A DNA stretch of 64,000 nt from an uncultured Bacillota bacterium (lineage in GTDB: Bacteria; Bacillota; Clostridia; Oscillospirales; Oscillospiraceae). Below are positions 41,723 to 50,706 of the stretch, in pieces. How positions within the stretch are numbered: position 1 is the first letter of the stretch; every line of letters starts with the position of its first letter. The notes under the pieces are model-generated. The model worked only from the letters and a program-made list of their open reading frames with translations, was not told the origin of the DNA and did not search any database. The stretch is from contig CANDCW010000003.1 in assembly GCA_947383275.1 (NCBI GenBank), forward strand, positions 1-64,000, in the 5' to 3' direction. The position numbers were made by a program, and so were the translations under genes.

Positions 41723-43072
41723 ATGGAACGGATACAAGAGACACTGGACGGCTTTTTAAATTGGCTGGAGCGAGAAGGTAAAAGCGTGATCTGCTACGGG
41801 GCCTCGGCCATGGCGGAGGAGGCCTTGCGGGAGGATCGGCTGGCAAGCCGCGTGCAGTATTTTGTAGACAGCGATACGGAAAAGCAGGGGGAGTTGGTGC
41901 GCCTTGCGGACCGAAGATTTCCGGTCCATTCCCCAGCTCAATTGCGTCAAGAGGATTTTTCCCGGACGGTTCTGCTGATTACCAGCGGCTGGTTCCGAAC
42001 GATTATGGAGGAGCTGGATCATTGGCCGGAGCTGGCGGAAGCCCCCTGTGCGGCCTATCCGCAGCTGCTGATTGCCTGTGCCCCAGACAGCGAGGAGTTT
42101 TTTCGCCGCCGTATTTTGGACGAATGCCTTCGGGAATATGAGTCGGTGCTGGAGAACCGGGGTGAGCCGGAGCCGGCGCAAAAATGGGAGCTGCTGGCAG
42201 AAAAGCGGGCCTATATCCAGGGAAATGGGCCCCAGGACCGTCCCTTGGTCATTCCCAGGGTGATGATTTTGCCCACCACCCGGTGCAATCTGCGGTGTAA
42301 GGGCTGTTCCTCTTTGCTTCCGCTGTTTGAGCGTCCAGTTGACCTGCCTGCCGGCCAGCTGATTCGGGATCTGGACCTGTTTTTCCGGGGGGTGGACCAG
42401 TGCATCCGTTTGACCATCGGCGGGGAGCCCTTCCTCTACCCGGAGCTGGTGGAGTTGCTGGCGTATCTCCGGGCGCAGGACAAAATTTTGGGCGTGCTGC
42501 TCATTACCAACAGTACCATCCAGCCCGGCGGCAGCGTGCTGGAGCTGCTGAAGGATCCCAAGTTTTATGTAGAAGTCAGCGATTACGGGCATATCCGCCA
42601 GATGAGCCGGACGGTGGCCGCGCTGGAGAGCGCCGGGGTTCGGTTTTCTGTACTGGCTGACCAGGTTTGGGACGACATGGGGGGCGTGGAGCCCCGTGGG
42701 CGCACGGCGGAACAGCAGCGGGAAGTCTACTGCCTCTGCGAGCAGAGCCGGCTGATGAAAAGCATTCATAACGGCGCGGTCTATACCTGCGCCCGAAGTG
42801 CCCGGATGCGGGCGCTTGCGTGCGGATACAGCTCTGAACGGGACTACTTTGTGCTGAATGAAGGGGAAGCTATAGAGTGCTTGAGAGAAAAAATCCGCGG
42901 CCTATACTACATGGATGCGGCGGATGCCTGCGACCGCTGTGATCTGGGCCAGCTCCCTGCCAGAAAAATTCCTGCGGGGGTGCAGCTGGTGGGACATTGG
43001 GAGCGGTCGGCCTATACGCTGGTGAAGCGGGACGAGTACGAGGCGCTGAAGGCTGCGGGAAAAAAGAAATGA
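41723..43072 (+). CDS. Rossmann module fused to a radical SAM domain
   Basis: This 449-residue protein has an N-terminal module (about 20-115; SVICYGASAMAEEAL, YFVDSDTEKQGE) and a radical SAM domain from about residue 185: TTRCNLRCKGCSSLLPLF, LTIGGEPFLYPEL and LLITNSTIQPGGS. Late cysteines occur in YCLCEQS, YTCARSA and ACDRCDLG. The architecture equals that of the genes at 33783 and 35020, but the DNA is GC-rich here. GGAGGGCGG precedes the ATG at 41723; the stop overlaps the next start (ATGA). Confidence 0.85.
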   Translation: MERIQETLDGFLNWLEREGKSVICYGASAMAEEALREDRLASRVQYFVDSDTEKQGELVRLADRRFPVHSPAQLRQEDFSRTVLLITSGWFRTIMEELDHWPELAEAPCAAYPQLLIACAPDSEEFFRRRILDECLREYESVLENRGEPEPAQKWELLAEKRAYIQGNGPQDRPLVIPRVMILPTTRCNLRCKGCSSLLPLFERPVDLPAGQLIRDLDLFFRGVDQCIRLTIGGEPFLYPELVELLAYLRAQDKILGVLLITNSTIQPGGSVLELLKDPKFYVEVSDYGHIRQMSRTVAALESAGVRFSVLADQVWDDMGGVEPRGRTAEQQREVYCLCEQSRLMKSIHNGAVYTCARSARMRALACGYSSERDYFVLNEGEAIECLREKIRGLYYMDAADACDRCDLGQLPARKIPAGVQLVGHWERSAYTLVKRDEYEALKAAGKKK

Positions 43073-45201
43073 GCAAGAAAGAATTGACGCAGGAGCAGCG
43101 CATGGTGGCGGCCGCCTTCGCCCAGGGCTTTGGAGGAGAGCGGGAACGTCCGCTGGTGCTGTACGGCCTGGGGCGCAACACGGAGGCAATCTTGCGGATG
43201 TGTCCGGAGATTGAAGTCGCGGGCGTGATGGGCCCGGATGCGGACGGGCCGGTTTGGCAGGGAAAACAGGTGCTGTGCCCACAGGAAGCGGCCCAGCTGG
43301 GCGCGGACATCGTCATTGTAGCCCGTGATTCCGTGGTGCCGCTGATCTACCGGCGGATTGCGGCGCTGGAGGCACAGGGCGTCAGGATCTTTCGGATAGA
43401 CAATACAAGGCTGAGCGGAAGCGCGGGGCAGTGGGACAGTGAAAATCTGTCCTATTGGAGACGGACCAAAGAGGAGCTGAAGCGCCTCATTGACGAGGCG
43501 GAATATGTCTCTTTTGACATCTTTGATACCCTGCTGGGCCGGCGTATTCTCCGTCCGGAAGGACTTTATGCGGCGGTAGAGCGCCGTTTCCCGGGGGGGT
43601 TCCAGACTGAGTGCGCGTTTGCGGAGGCCCGGCAGAAGGCGGAACGCGCGCTGGGGCCGGCCGCCGGCGTGGAAGCGATTTATCAATATGTCCGGAAGGC
43701 TCTGGCGCTGTCCCCGGCCGTGACGGCGCAGCTGATGAAACTGGAGTGGGAGCTGGAACAGGAGACCGTGTATCTCCGGGAGGACATGGGCGAACTCTTC
43801 CGCCAGGCGGAAGAGAGATCAAAGTGTGCTTTGATCTCTGATATGTTCTGGTCATCGGAGCAGTTGCGCTGTCTGCTGGCCGGTCAGGGACTGAAAACGG
43901 ACGTCCCCATCTTTGTATCCTGCGAAGCGGGGTGCTCCAAGGAGGATGGCGGGCTCTATGCCAGCTATTTGGAGCGGATAGGCGTGCGTCCGGCGAATTG
44001 CCTCCACATTGGCGACAACCGCTACGCGGACATAGAAGCGGCCCGGAGCGCGGGGCTTACGGTGTGTCAGGTGCTTAGCGGACGTCAGATGTTGGAAGCG
44101 TCCGCCGCGCAGGGACTGCTGAACTGTACTAAAACTGAGGCAGATTCGGAAACGGTGGGGAAGTGGATCTCCCGTCAGTGCTCTTCTCCCTTTGCGCTGC
44201 ATCACAAGCGCGGCAGATTTTTTGTAGAGACGCCCTATGAGCTGGGCTTTAGTTATCTGGGGCCGCTGCTAGACTTTTGGCTGGACTGGCTTAGGGGGCA
44301 GCTGCGGGAAAGCGGGCTGAAACGGATGCTGTTCCCCGCCCGAGACGGGTATCTGGTCCAAAAACTGTACGAACTCCTGCGGGAGACGGAGCCTGAATTG
44401 CCGCCCTCCATATATTTCAAGGCGTCCAGGCGTGCGGTGACAGTAGCGGCCCTTTTTGACGCAGAGCACGTCTATGAAGCTGCTGCCCGCGGCTTTCACG
44501 GAAGTACGCGAGACTTTTTTCAGCGGCGCTTTGGGGTAACCGTTGACGATGACGCGCCCTGGGAAGGGGAAGGGCCGGCTGCGCGCAGGTTGCTGAGAAA
44601 TGCGATGTCGGAAATTCTTCTTCATGCCGAGGAGGAGCGGGAGTGTTACCTGAACTATTTAAACAGTTTGGGCCTTCCGGGGGAAGGGAAGAGCGGGTTC
44701 TTTGATTTTGTGGCTGGAGGGACGGTGCAGCACTTTTACGAACGGTTGACAGGGGGAAAGGCAAAGGGCTTTTACTTTGCGACTGCCAACTTGCCCAACC
44801 GATTCTACGCGTTGGGGGAGATTGCCGCGCCTTTTGGAAATATCACCTCCTACGGCTGTTCCAGCCCTTTGGCGGAGCACTACATTATGCTGGAGAATGT
44901 CTTGACAGACCCGGATACTACGCTGGTCCGGGCTGCCAGGGACGGAAAGATGGTATATGCGAATGGAAAAAATGCAGCATGGCCGGTGATAGAACAGATA
45001 CAGCAGGGAATTTTTGATTATGTGGTGGAACGGTTGAATCGAAGGGAGCTGCCGGCTGGAAAGATGGCGGCGCTAAGGATTTTCCAGCTGTTGTTTGATG
45101 GAAGCGTTATTGCGGCTCCACAATTGCGAAGCTGGTTTATGTATGAGGATGAATATGACGGCGCAATATCAGAGCGGTGCTGGAACGATATAGATTCGTG
45201 A
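43069..45201 (+). CDS. Large HAD-family protein (COG5610-like) with N-terminal Rossmann module
   Basis: The 710 residues have an N-terminal module (about 28-115; LVLYGLGRNTEAILR), then a HAD hydrolase domain (about 140-350) with DIFDTLLGRR (nucleophile aspartate), LISDMFWSS and CLHIGDNRYADIEAA. A long C-terminal region (about 390-710) has RMLFPARDGYLVQKLYELL, FFDFVAGGTVQHFYE and AEHYIMLENVLTDP. Proteins with this HAD-plus-tail layout are common in surface-polysaccharide loci, but no reaction is established. It might process a phosphorylated sugar or a capping group. The start overlaps the previous stop. Confidence 0.82.
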   Translation: MSKKELTQEQRMVAAAFAQGFGGERERPLVLYGLGRNTEAILRMCPEIEVAGVMGPDADGPVWQGKQVLCPQEAAQLGADIVIVARDSVVPLIYRRIAALEAQGVRIFRIDNTRLSGSAGQWDSENLSYWRRTKEELKRLIDEAEYVSFDIFDTLLGRRILRPEGLYAAVERRFPGGFQTECAFAEARQKAERALGPAAGVEAIYQYVRKALALSPAVTAQLMKLEWELEQETVYLREDMGELFRQAEERSKCALISDMFWSSEQLRCLLAGQGLKTDVPIFVSCEAGCSKEDGGLYASYLERIGVRPANCLHIGDNRYADIEAARSAGLTVCQVLSGRQMLEASAAQGLLNCTKTEADSETVGKWISRQCSSPFALHHKRGRFFVETPYELGFSYLGPLLDFWLDWLRGQLRESGLKRMLFPARDGYLVQKLYELLRETEPELPPSIYFKASRRAVTVAALFDAEHVYEAAARGFHGSTRDFFQRRFGVTVDDDAPWEGEGPAARRLLRNAMSEILLHAEEERECYLNYLNSLGLPGEGKSGFFDFVAGGTVQHFYERLTGGKAKGFYFATANLPNRFYALGEIAAPFGNITSYGCSSPLAEHYIMLENVLTDPDTTLVRAARDGKMVYANGKNAAWPVIEQIQQGIFDYVVERLNRRELPAGKMAALRIFQLLFDGSVIAAPQLRSWFMYEDEYDGAISERCWNDIDS

Positions 45202-45242
45202 TATATAAGTGTGGTTCAAAAAATGAAGGAGAGTCTATTTTT

Positions 45243-47189
45243 ATGAATTGTTTTGAAATCGGGTGCATTGCGAAAGCACGTGCGATAGAAAAGGGAAAGC
45301 TTTCTATTTTACTGATTTCGCCGCGCACGCATAATTTTTACAGCGATTGGTCTGTCCCTCCAATTGGGCCTGCCTATGTATCCGCTGCATTAAAGCGGCA
45401 TAAAAAGACCGTTTTTACGCTAAATCTGGAAAAAGAAGAGGGCTCGATTGCAGATATAGTTCAAAACGCCATAAAAGAATGGGATATCGATATAATAGGC
45501 TTTGGCGCTTTGATCGTAAACTGGAGGCAGGCGGAGGAAGCGTTTCAAGCGGCAAAGGAATGTAAGGAAACCATCATTACCTATTTGGGCGGCGGTAGTA
45601 TGACATGCAGTCCCACGGAGATGATGGAGCTAATTCCGGAAATAGATATCGGTATGATCGGAGAGGGAGAGATTACCGCTTGTGAAATGATGGATACGTT
45701 GGAGCAGGGCGGAGATCTCAAGAATGTGGACGGGCTGGTGCTGCGGGAGCCCAATGGAGATTTACATTACAATGCCCCGAGGGAGATAATACGGGAATTG
45801 GATTCCCTCCCCTGGCCCGATTGGGATGGCTTCAAGTTTTTTGATCAAGAGCCTGCCGGGGATTTTCCAAACCGCCTTGTGTGCGCACCGTTGGTGACAA
45901 GCCGGGGCTGTCCGTTTCATTGTACATTTTGTTCCAAACCGACAGGGACTGCACATCATCAGCGCTCTATGGATTCAATTTTTGCTGAAGTGGATCATTT
46001 GGTACAGACTTATGGAATAAACCGGCTATTTATTGATGACGATGTGTTTGCGCTGCCAATCCGGAGCCAAGATGCGGGACAAGAAAGTGGGCGTAAATAC
46101 AAGTCTAGGTTGGAAGAGTTTTGCGACAAAATCAAGCCGTATTCGGTAGAGTGGCTTTTGTACCTCCGCGTTGGAGAGTATATGACAGACGAGTTATTGT
46201 CTTTGATGAAAGCGAGCGGCTGTGTCGAAGTCTTTTACGGAATAGAGAGCGGAGATGACACAGTCCTGCGTAGTATGCACAAAGGAATTACGGCAGCTGT
46301 CATTGAAGATACGGTTCGCCGTACCCATGCGGCAGGTCTTGGCTGCAGCGGTACATTTATTTTTGGAGATCCTGCTGAGACATTGGATACGGTTGAACGA
46401 ACATTTGCGTTTTCTGACCGACTATCTGATCAGTTTACAAATATGTCCTTTACTCCCATTATTTTATTCCCAGGCTCATCACTTTACGAAAAGGCGGTTA
46501 TGGAAGGAAAAATCACGGATAGGGTGGAATTTATACGGAATGGACTTCCATTTACCAATCTAACCTCCATGAGCGAAGAAGAATATCGAGAATTGATTCG
46601 AGAGCGTATACCGGCACAACGCGTAAAGCGAATGATATGTGAGGAAACATCTCATCGTCCTCAAAAATTGATGATCGATTACAACAAAAAAGCTCTTTAT
46701 ATTAACCATATCTGCCAGAGGTGCGGTAGCAGCAGCGAAATATATCTTCGACCTGAGAGCCTTACGGATCACACATATCATTTATGCCCTAAATGCAAAC
46801 AGCGGGTCGATTATATCGTGATGAAGCTTTATGCGCAGTTAGTAGATCAATATGTAGAGGAGCTGCTTCAAGACGGACAGACTGTTTTGTGGGGAGCGGG
46901 AACAATATACCGTTATTATCAGGCGTTTTCTGGAGTGTTGGGTAAACTGCCGTATCTTTTGACTGACAGCAACTTGGATTTGCAGGAGCATGGTGTCGCT
47001 GGCCATGAGGTGGTCCCTCCCGCCAAACTGAGAGAAAAGGGCATTTGCAGAGCGATCATTATGGCATGGTACAACTATAGCCCAATTGTGGATGACATCC
47101 ACAAAAATTACCCGGAAATAGAGGAAGTGTATGATTTCCGTGAATTGGTGTTCCACAATAAGCAAAGCGCGGACAAGAGGCATCTATAG
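45243..47189 (+). CDS. B12-binding-domain radical SAM protein with C-terminal Rossmann module
   Basis: The 648 residues comprise a cobalamin-binding-type N-terminal domain (about 20-160; ILLISPRTHNFYSDWSVPPI, GPAYVSAALKRHKK, LGGGSMTCSPTEMM) and a radical SAM domain from about 205 with CPFHCTFC, YGIESGDDTVLRSM and GTFIFGDPAETLD. A zinc-like CxxC pair follows (CQRCGSSS, CPKCKQR) and then the island's recurring module at the C terminus (VLWGAGTIYRYYQAFSG, LTDSNLDLQEHG). B12-dependent radical SAM enzymes methylate unactivated carbons or form new C-C bonds. Here the target may be a sugar. AAGGAGAG lies 9 bp before the ATG at 45243. The gene is AT-rich. Confidence 0.84.
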   Translation: MNCFEIGCIAKARAIEKGKLSILLISPRTHNFYSDWSVPPIGPAYVSAALKRHKKTVFTLNLEKEEGSIADIVQNAIKEWDIDIIGFGALIVNWRQAEEAFQAAKECKETIITYLGGGSMTCSPTEMMELIPEIDIGMIGEGEITACEMMDTLEQGGDLKNVDGLVLREPNGDLHYNAPREIIRELDSLPWPDWDGFKFFDQEPAGDFPNRLVCAPLVTSRGCPFHCTFCSKPTGTAHHQRSMDSIFAEVDHLVQTYGINRLFIDDDVFALPIRSQDAGQESGRKYKSRLEEFCDKIKPYSVEWLLYLRVGEYMTDELLSLMKASGCVEVFYGIESGDDTVLRSMHKGITAAVIEDTVRRTHAAGLGCSGTFIFGDPAETLDTVERTFAFSDRLSDQFTNMSFTPIILFPGSSLYEKAVMEGKITDRVEFIRNGLPFTNLTSMSEEEYRELIRERIPAQRVKRMICEETSHRPQKLMIDYNKKALYINHICQRCGSSSEIYLRPESLTDHTYHLCPKCKQRVDYIVMKLYAQLVDQYVEELLQDGQTVLWGAGTIYRYYQAFSGVLGKLPYLLTDSNLDLQEHGVAGHEVVPPAKLREKGICRAIIMAWYNYSPIVDDIHKNYPEIEEVYDFRELVFHNKQSADKRHL

Positions 47190-48044
47190 ATGAAAACCAG
47201 ACCGAGCATATTGCTTTTGGGAGCGAATGGCTTTATCGGGAGAAATATAAAAGAGGCGTGGTCAGGCCAATATGACCTGTCCGCGCCGCCGCATAAGGAA
47301 CTGGATCTTCTGAATGCCCAGACGGTGGAGGGGTATCTGCGGGAGGGGCATTTCGACGTGGTGCTCCACACGGCGAATACGAATAACGTGACGCACCCGG
47401 ATCAGGCTCCGCACATGCTGGAATACAATCTGAGGATGTTCTGCAATCTGGAGCGGTGCCGGAATTTGTACGGGAAGCTGCTTTATTTTGGCTCCGGCGC
47501 CGAGTACGATATGCGGCATTATATTCCCCGGATGACGGAGGCGTATTTCGGCAGGCATGTGCCCCAGGACCCCTACGGCTTTTCCAAATACGTCATGTCC
47601 AAACTGGCCACCGGCAACATCTATGACCTGCGCCTGTTTGGCGTATTTGGAAAATACGAGGAGTGGCGGCGGCGCTTTATCTCCAATATGATCTACCAAA
47701 ATCTGACAGGCCGGGTTATGGAGATAAAGCAAAATATGTATTTTGACTACCTATACATAGGTGATTTGCTTTCCATCCTGGAGTGGTTTTTGACCCATGA
47801 GCCGGCCCATCATCACTATAACGTGTGCTCCGGACAGCGGTATGAGCTGTTGTCTCTGGCCCATATGGTTGTGGAGGAGACCGGGATTCCGGGGGAGATT
47901 GTGATCCGTCAAGAGGGGCTCAAGCCGGAGTACACGGGAGACAATACCCGGCTTTTGGCGGAGGCGGGCGGGCTGTCGCTGACGCCAATGCGGACGGCAG
48001 TCCGGGAACTGACTGCTTACTATCGGGAAAACGGATTTCACTGA
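47190..48044 (+). CDS. Extended SDR epimerase/reductase, candidate 4-keto-sugar reductase
   Basis: This 284-residue protein has the NAD(P)-binding motif LLLGANGFIGRNI, YFGSGAEYD (catalytic serine region) and the YxxxK pair in DPYGFSKYVMSKL. It is slightly shorter than typical nucleotide-sugar epimerases. The ATG immediately follows the stop of the B12 radical SAM gene, and RfbG and RfbH follow. That position suits the final reductase of a CDP-dideoxyhexose pathway: RfbJ/paratose-synthase-like, or, with the acetolactate-synthase-like enzyme, a YerF-like reductase of the branched sugar. Which one cannot be settled from sequence alone. Confidence 0.83.
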   Translation: MKTRPSILLLGANGFIGRNIKEAWSGQYDLSAPPHKELDLLNAQTVEGYLREGHFDVVLHTANTNNVTHPDQAPHMLEYNLRMFCNLERCRNLYGKLLYFGSGAEYDMRHYIPRMTEAYFGRHVPQDPYGFSKYVMSKLATGNIYDLRLFGVFGKYEEWRRRFISNMIYQNLTGRVMEIKQNMYFDYLYIGDLLSILEWFLTHEPAHHHYNVCSGQRYELLSLAHMVVEETGIPGEIVIRQEGLKPEYTGDNTRLLAEAGGLSLTPMRTAVRELTAYYRENGFH

Positions 48045-48058
48045 TTGGAGAGAAACAC

Positions 48059-49108
48059 ATGCGGGAGCTTTTGGAATTTTATAGAGATAAGCGTGTCCTC
48101 CTCACCGGCCACACTGGCTTCAAGGGCGCCTGGCTAACTGAGATTTTGCTGCTGTCGGGGGCGGAAGTGTGCGGCTATGCCCTGCCGCCGGAAGAGGGCG
48201 GATTATTCGACCGGCTTCAGCTGGCGCAACGGGTGCCTTCTGTAGCAGGGGACGTCCGGGACCTGGAGCGCCTGCGGGACGCCTTTCGGACGTTTTCCCC
48301 GGAAATTGTGCTCCATCTGGCGGCCCAGCCTTTGGTGAGGGAGTCTTATCGGGATCCGGCGGGAACCTACTCCACCAACGTTATGGGTACGGTCCATATT
48401 CTGGAGTGCGTCCGGGAGTCGGACACGGTCCGTTCCTTTTTGAATGTTACCACCGACAAGGTCTACCAAAACCGGGAGTGGGTGTGGGGCTACCGGGAGT
48501 ATGAACGCCTGGATGGCGAAGAGCCCTACGCCAACAGCAAGTCCTGTTCCGAGCTGGTGACCGGCTGCTACCACCGGTCGTTTTTGAAGGAGAAGGGGGT
48601 TGCCGTCTCCACGGCCCGGGCGGGGAACGCCATTGGGGGCGGGGACTATGCCCGGGACCGCATCATCCCGGACTGTGTCCGGGCGGCCGGCAGGGGGGAG
48701 AGCGTTGTCCTGCGCAACCCCGGCGCAGTGCGCCCCTACCAGCATGTGCTGGAGCTGCTGGGGGCCTATCTGCTGATTGCAAAGGCGCAGTATGAGGACA
48801 AGGGGCTGTCCGGCTCATACAATGTAGGACCGTCAGAGGCGGACTGTGTCACCACCTGGGAGCTGGCGGAGCTGTTCTGTCGTTTTTGGGGACAGGGTGC
48901 GTCCTGCCAGGCGGGTGGGGACAAGGGGCCCCGCGAGTCGAACCTGCTGCTGCTGGACAGCAGCAAAATACGCAGCGTGCTGGGCTGGCGCCCGAATTGG
49001 AATCTGGAGCGGGGTGTTGAGCAGACGGTTCGCTGGTACAAGTCCGCGGAAAATGGCGGCGCGCGGGCGGAGACAGAGCGGCAGATTCGAGAATTTTTCG
49101 GAATTTGA
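48059..49108 (+). CDS. rfbG: CDP-glucose 4,6-dehydratase
   Basis: This 349-residue extended SDR starts with RVLLTGHTGFKGAWLTEILL, the signature that distinguishes CDP-glucose 4,6-dehydratase from the TDP and GDP versions. It contains HLAAQPLVRESYRDP, NVTTDKVYQN and YANSKSCSELV (YxxxK-like active site). It converts CDP-glucose from RfbF into CDP-4-keto-6-deoxyglucose, the substrate of RfbH encoded 13 bp downstream. GGAGAGAAAC precedes the ATG. Confidence 0.94.
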   Translation: MRELLEFYRDKRVLLTGHTGFKGAWLTEILLLSGAEVCGYALPPEEGGLFDRLQLAQRVPSVAGDVRDLERLRDAFRTFSPEIVLHLAAQPLVRESYRDPAGTYSTNVMGTVHILECVRESDTVRSFLNVTTDKVYQNREWVWGYREYERLDGEEPYANSKSCSELVTGCYHRSFLKEKGVAVSTARAGNAIGGGDYARDRIIPDCVRAAGRGESVVLRNPGAVRPYQHVLELLGAYLLIAKAQYEDKGLSGSYNVGPSEADCVTTWELAELFCRFWGQGASCQAGGDKGPRESNLLLLDSSKIRSVLGWRPNWNLERGVEQTVRWYKSAENGGARAETERQIREFFGI

Positions 49109-49121
49109 CGAGGTGGGACAG

Positions 49122-50468
49122 ATGAACAAGGAGATCATTCTGCAACAGGTACGGCAGTATTACCGGGAACATCACCAGCGTCCGGCTTACCAGCCGGGAG
49201 ACCGGATCAACTACGCCGGGCGGGTGTACGACGAGGCGGAGTTGTGCGGCCTGGTGGACGCAGCGCTGGATTTTTGGCTCACCGCCGGGGCCTATACGGA
49301 AAAATTTGAGCGGGGCCTGGCCAGTTATTTAGGCGTCCCGTTTTGTTCCATGGTCAATTCCGGCTCCTCCGCCAATCTGCTGGCGGTATCGGCGCTGACC
49401 TCCCCGCTGTTGGGTGAGCGGCGGCTAAAGCGGGGCGACGAGGTCATCACGGTGGCGGCAGGCTTCCCCACCACAGTGACGCCCATCGTCCAGTGCGGCG
49501 CGGTTCCGGTGTTTGTGGATGTCCGCCTGCCCAACGGAAACATTGATGTAACGCTGCTGGAAGCGGCCCGGAGCGAGCGCACACGGGCAGTGGTCCTGGC
49601 CCATACCCTGGGCAGCCCCTTTGACGTCAAGGCAGTCAGGGAGTTCTGCAATAAATATAGCCTGTGGCTGGTGGAGGACAACTGCGATGCCCTGGGCTCG
49701 GAGTACTGCTTGGACGGGGTCTGGCGCAGGACGGGGGCATTTGGAGACCTTGGGACCTCCAGCTTCTATCCGGCCCACCACATCACCACCGGCGAGGGCG
49801 GGGCGGTCTACACCAGCGATCCGCTGCTGCACAGGATTGTCCGCTCCCTGCGGGACTGGGGGCGGGACTGTGTCTGTTCCGGGGGGGAGGACAACCGGTG
49901 CGGCCACCGCTTCAACGGCCAGTTTGGAACCCTCCCGGCGGGATATGACCACAAGTACGTCTACTCCCACCTGGGTTATAACCTGAAGGCCACCGACCTT
50001 CAGGCGGCCGTGGGCGCGGCGCAGTTGGACAAGCTGGACGATTTTGTCTACAAGCGCCGAGAAAATTGGTCCTATTTGCGGGAGCGGCTGGCTGCGCTGG
50101 AGCAGTATCTGCTTTTACCGGAGAAGGAACCGGGGACAAACCCCAGTTGGTTTGGATATTTTATCACCGTCCGGGAGGACAGCCCGGTATCCCGGGACGG
50201 GCTGGTGGCACGCTTGGAGGAGCGCAAAATCCAGACCAGGCCCCTGTTTGCCGGCAACTTGACCCGGCATCCCTGTTTCCAAAACCTTCGGGAGGGTGTC
50301 GATTACCGGATTGCCGGTTCCCTGGATACCACCGACCGGATCATGAACAACAGTTTCTGGGTGGGCGTCTACCCGGGGATGGAGCGGACCATGCTGGAGG
50401 AAATGGTCCGCGGGATAACCCTGGCGTTTGCTGGGCCAGATGCAGGCCAGCAGGATCAATCTGTATAA
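49122..50468 (+). CDS. rfbH: CDP-4-keto-6-deoxyglucose 3-dehydrase (E1, PMP/[2Fe-2S] enzyme)
   Basis: This 448-residue protein has an aminotransferase fold in which the usual PLP lysine is replaced by histidine (H220 in SFYPAHHITTGEGG), the hallmark of RfbH/AscC. The cysteines C250, C252 and C260 in DWGRDCVCSGGEDNRCG, plus an upstream one near 188-196, fit the special [2Fe-2S] cluster that delivers electrons. It removes the 3-hydroxyl of CDP-4-keto-6-deoxyglucose together with an E3-type reductase, for which no gene is seen here. The ATG at 49122 has GAGGTGGGAC upstream. It is the last gene of the island and is followed by a terminator. Confidence 0.94.
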   Translation: MNKEIILQQVRQYYREHHQRPAYQPGDRINYAGRVYDEAELCGLVDAALDFWLTAGAYTEKFERGLASYLGVPFCSMVNSGSSANLLAVSALTSPLLGERRLKRGDEVITVAAGFPTTVTPIVQCGAVPVFVDVRLPNGNIDVTLLEAARSERTRAVVLAHTLGSPFDVKAVREFCNKYSLWLVEDNCDALGSEYCLDGVWRRTGAFGDLGTSSFYPAHHITTGEGGAVYTSDPLLHRIVRSLRDWGRDCVCSGGEDNRCGHRFNGQFGTLPAGYDHKYVYSHLGYNLKATDLQAAVGAAQLDKLDDFVYKRRENWSYLRERLAALEQYLLLPEKEPGTNPSWFGYFITVREDSPVSRDGLVARLEERKIQTRPLFAGNLTRHPCFQNLREGVDYRIAGSLDTTDRIMNNSFWVGVYPGMERTMLEEMVRGITLAFAGPDAGQQDQSV

Positions 50469-50501
50469 GCGGCCATAATACGAAATAATCCTTTGGAGAA
50501 A

Positions 50502-50548
50502 AACCGCCTGACCGGTATGGAGCATCCTGCCGGCCAGGTGGTTTTTGT
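50502..50548 (+). terminator. Terminator of the glycan island
   Basis: AACCGCCTG (50502-50510) pairs with CAGGTGGTT (50535-50543, one G-U), with an inner CCGG/CCGG stem, followed by TTTGTTT. It closes the long co-directional gene run. Confidence 0.8.
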
Positions 50549-50585
50549 TTCTCAACGGCGATAGGAGGGAAATACCGGCGATCCC

Positions 50586-50614
50586 TCGACAATACAGTCG
50601 ATTTATGTTATAGT
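50586..50614 (+). promoter_or_regulatory. Promoter of the metallophosphoesterase / giant protein unit
   Basis: TCGACA (50586-50591), 17 bp, TATAGT (50609-50614), with TG one base upstream of the -10. About 90 bp before the start codon at 50707. It makes the two-gene unit independent of the glycan island. Confidence 0.65.
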
Positions 50615-50706
50615 AAATAATGGAATTCAAAAATGCTGGGCGCTGTTTGTGAAACTCGATGTTTGAAAGCAAGCCCTAGCGCTTTTTACAGACAAGGAGG
50701 ACGGTT

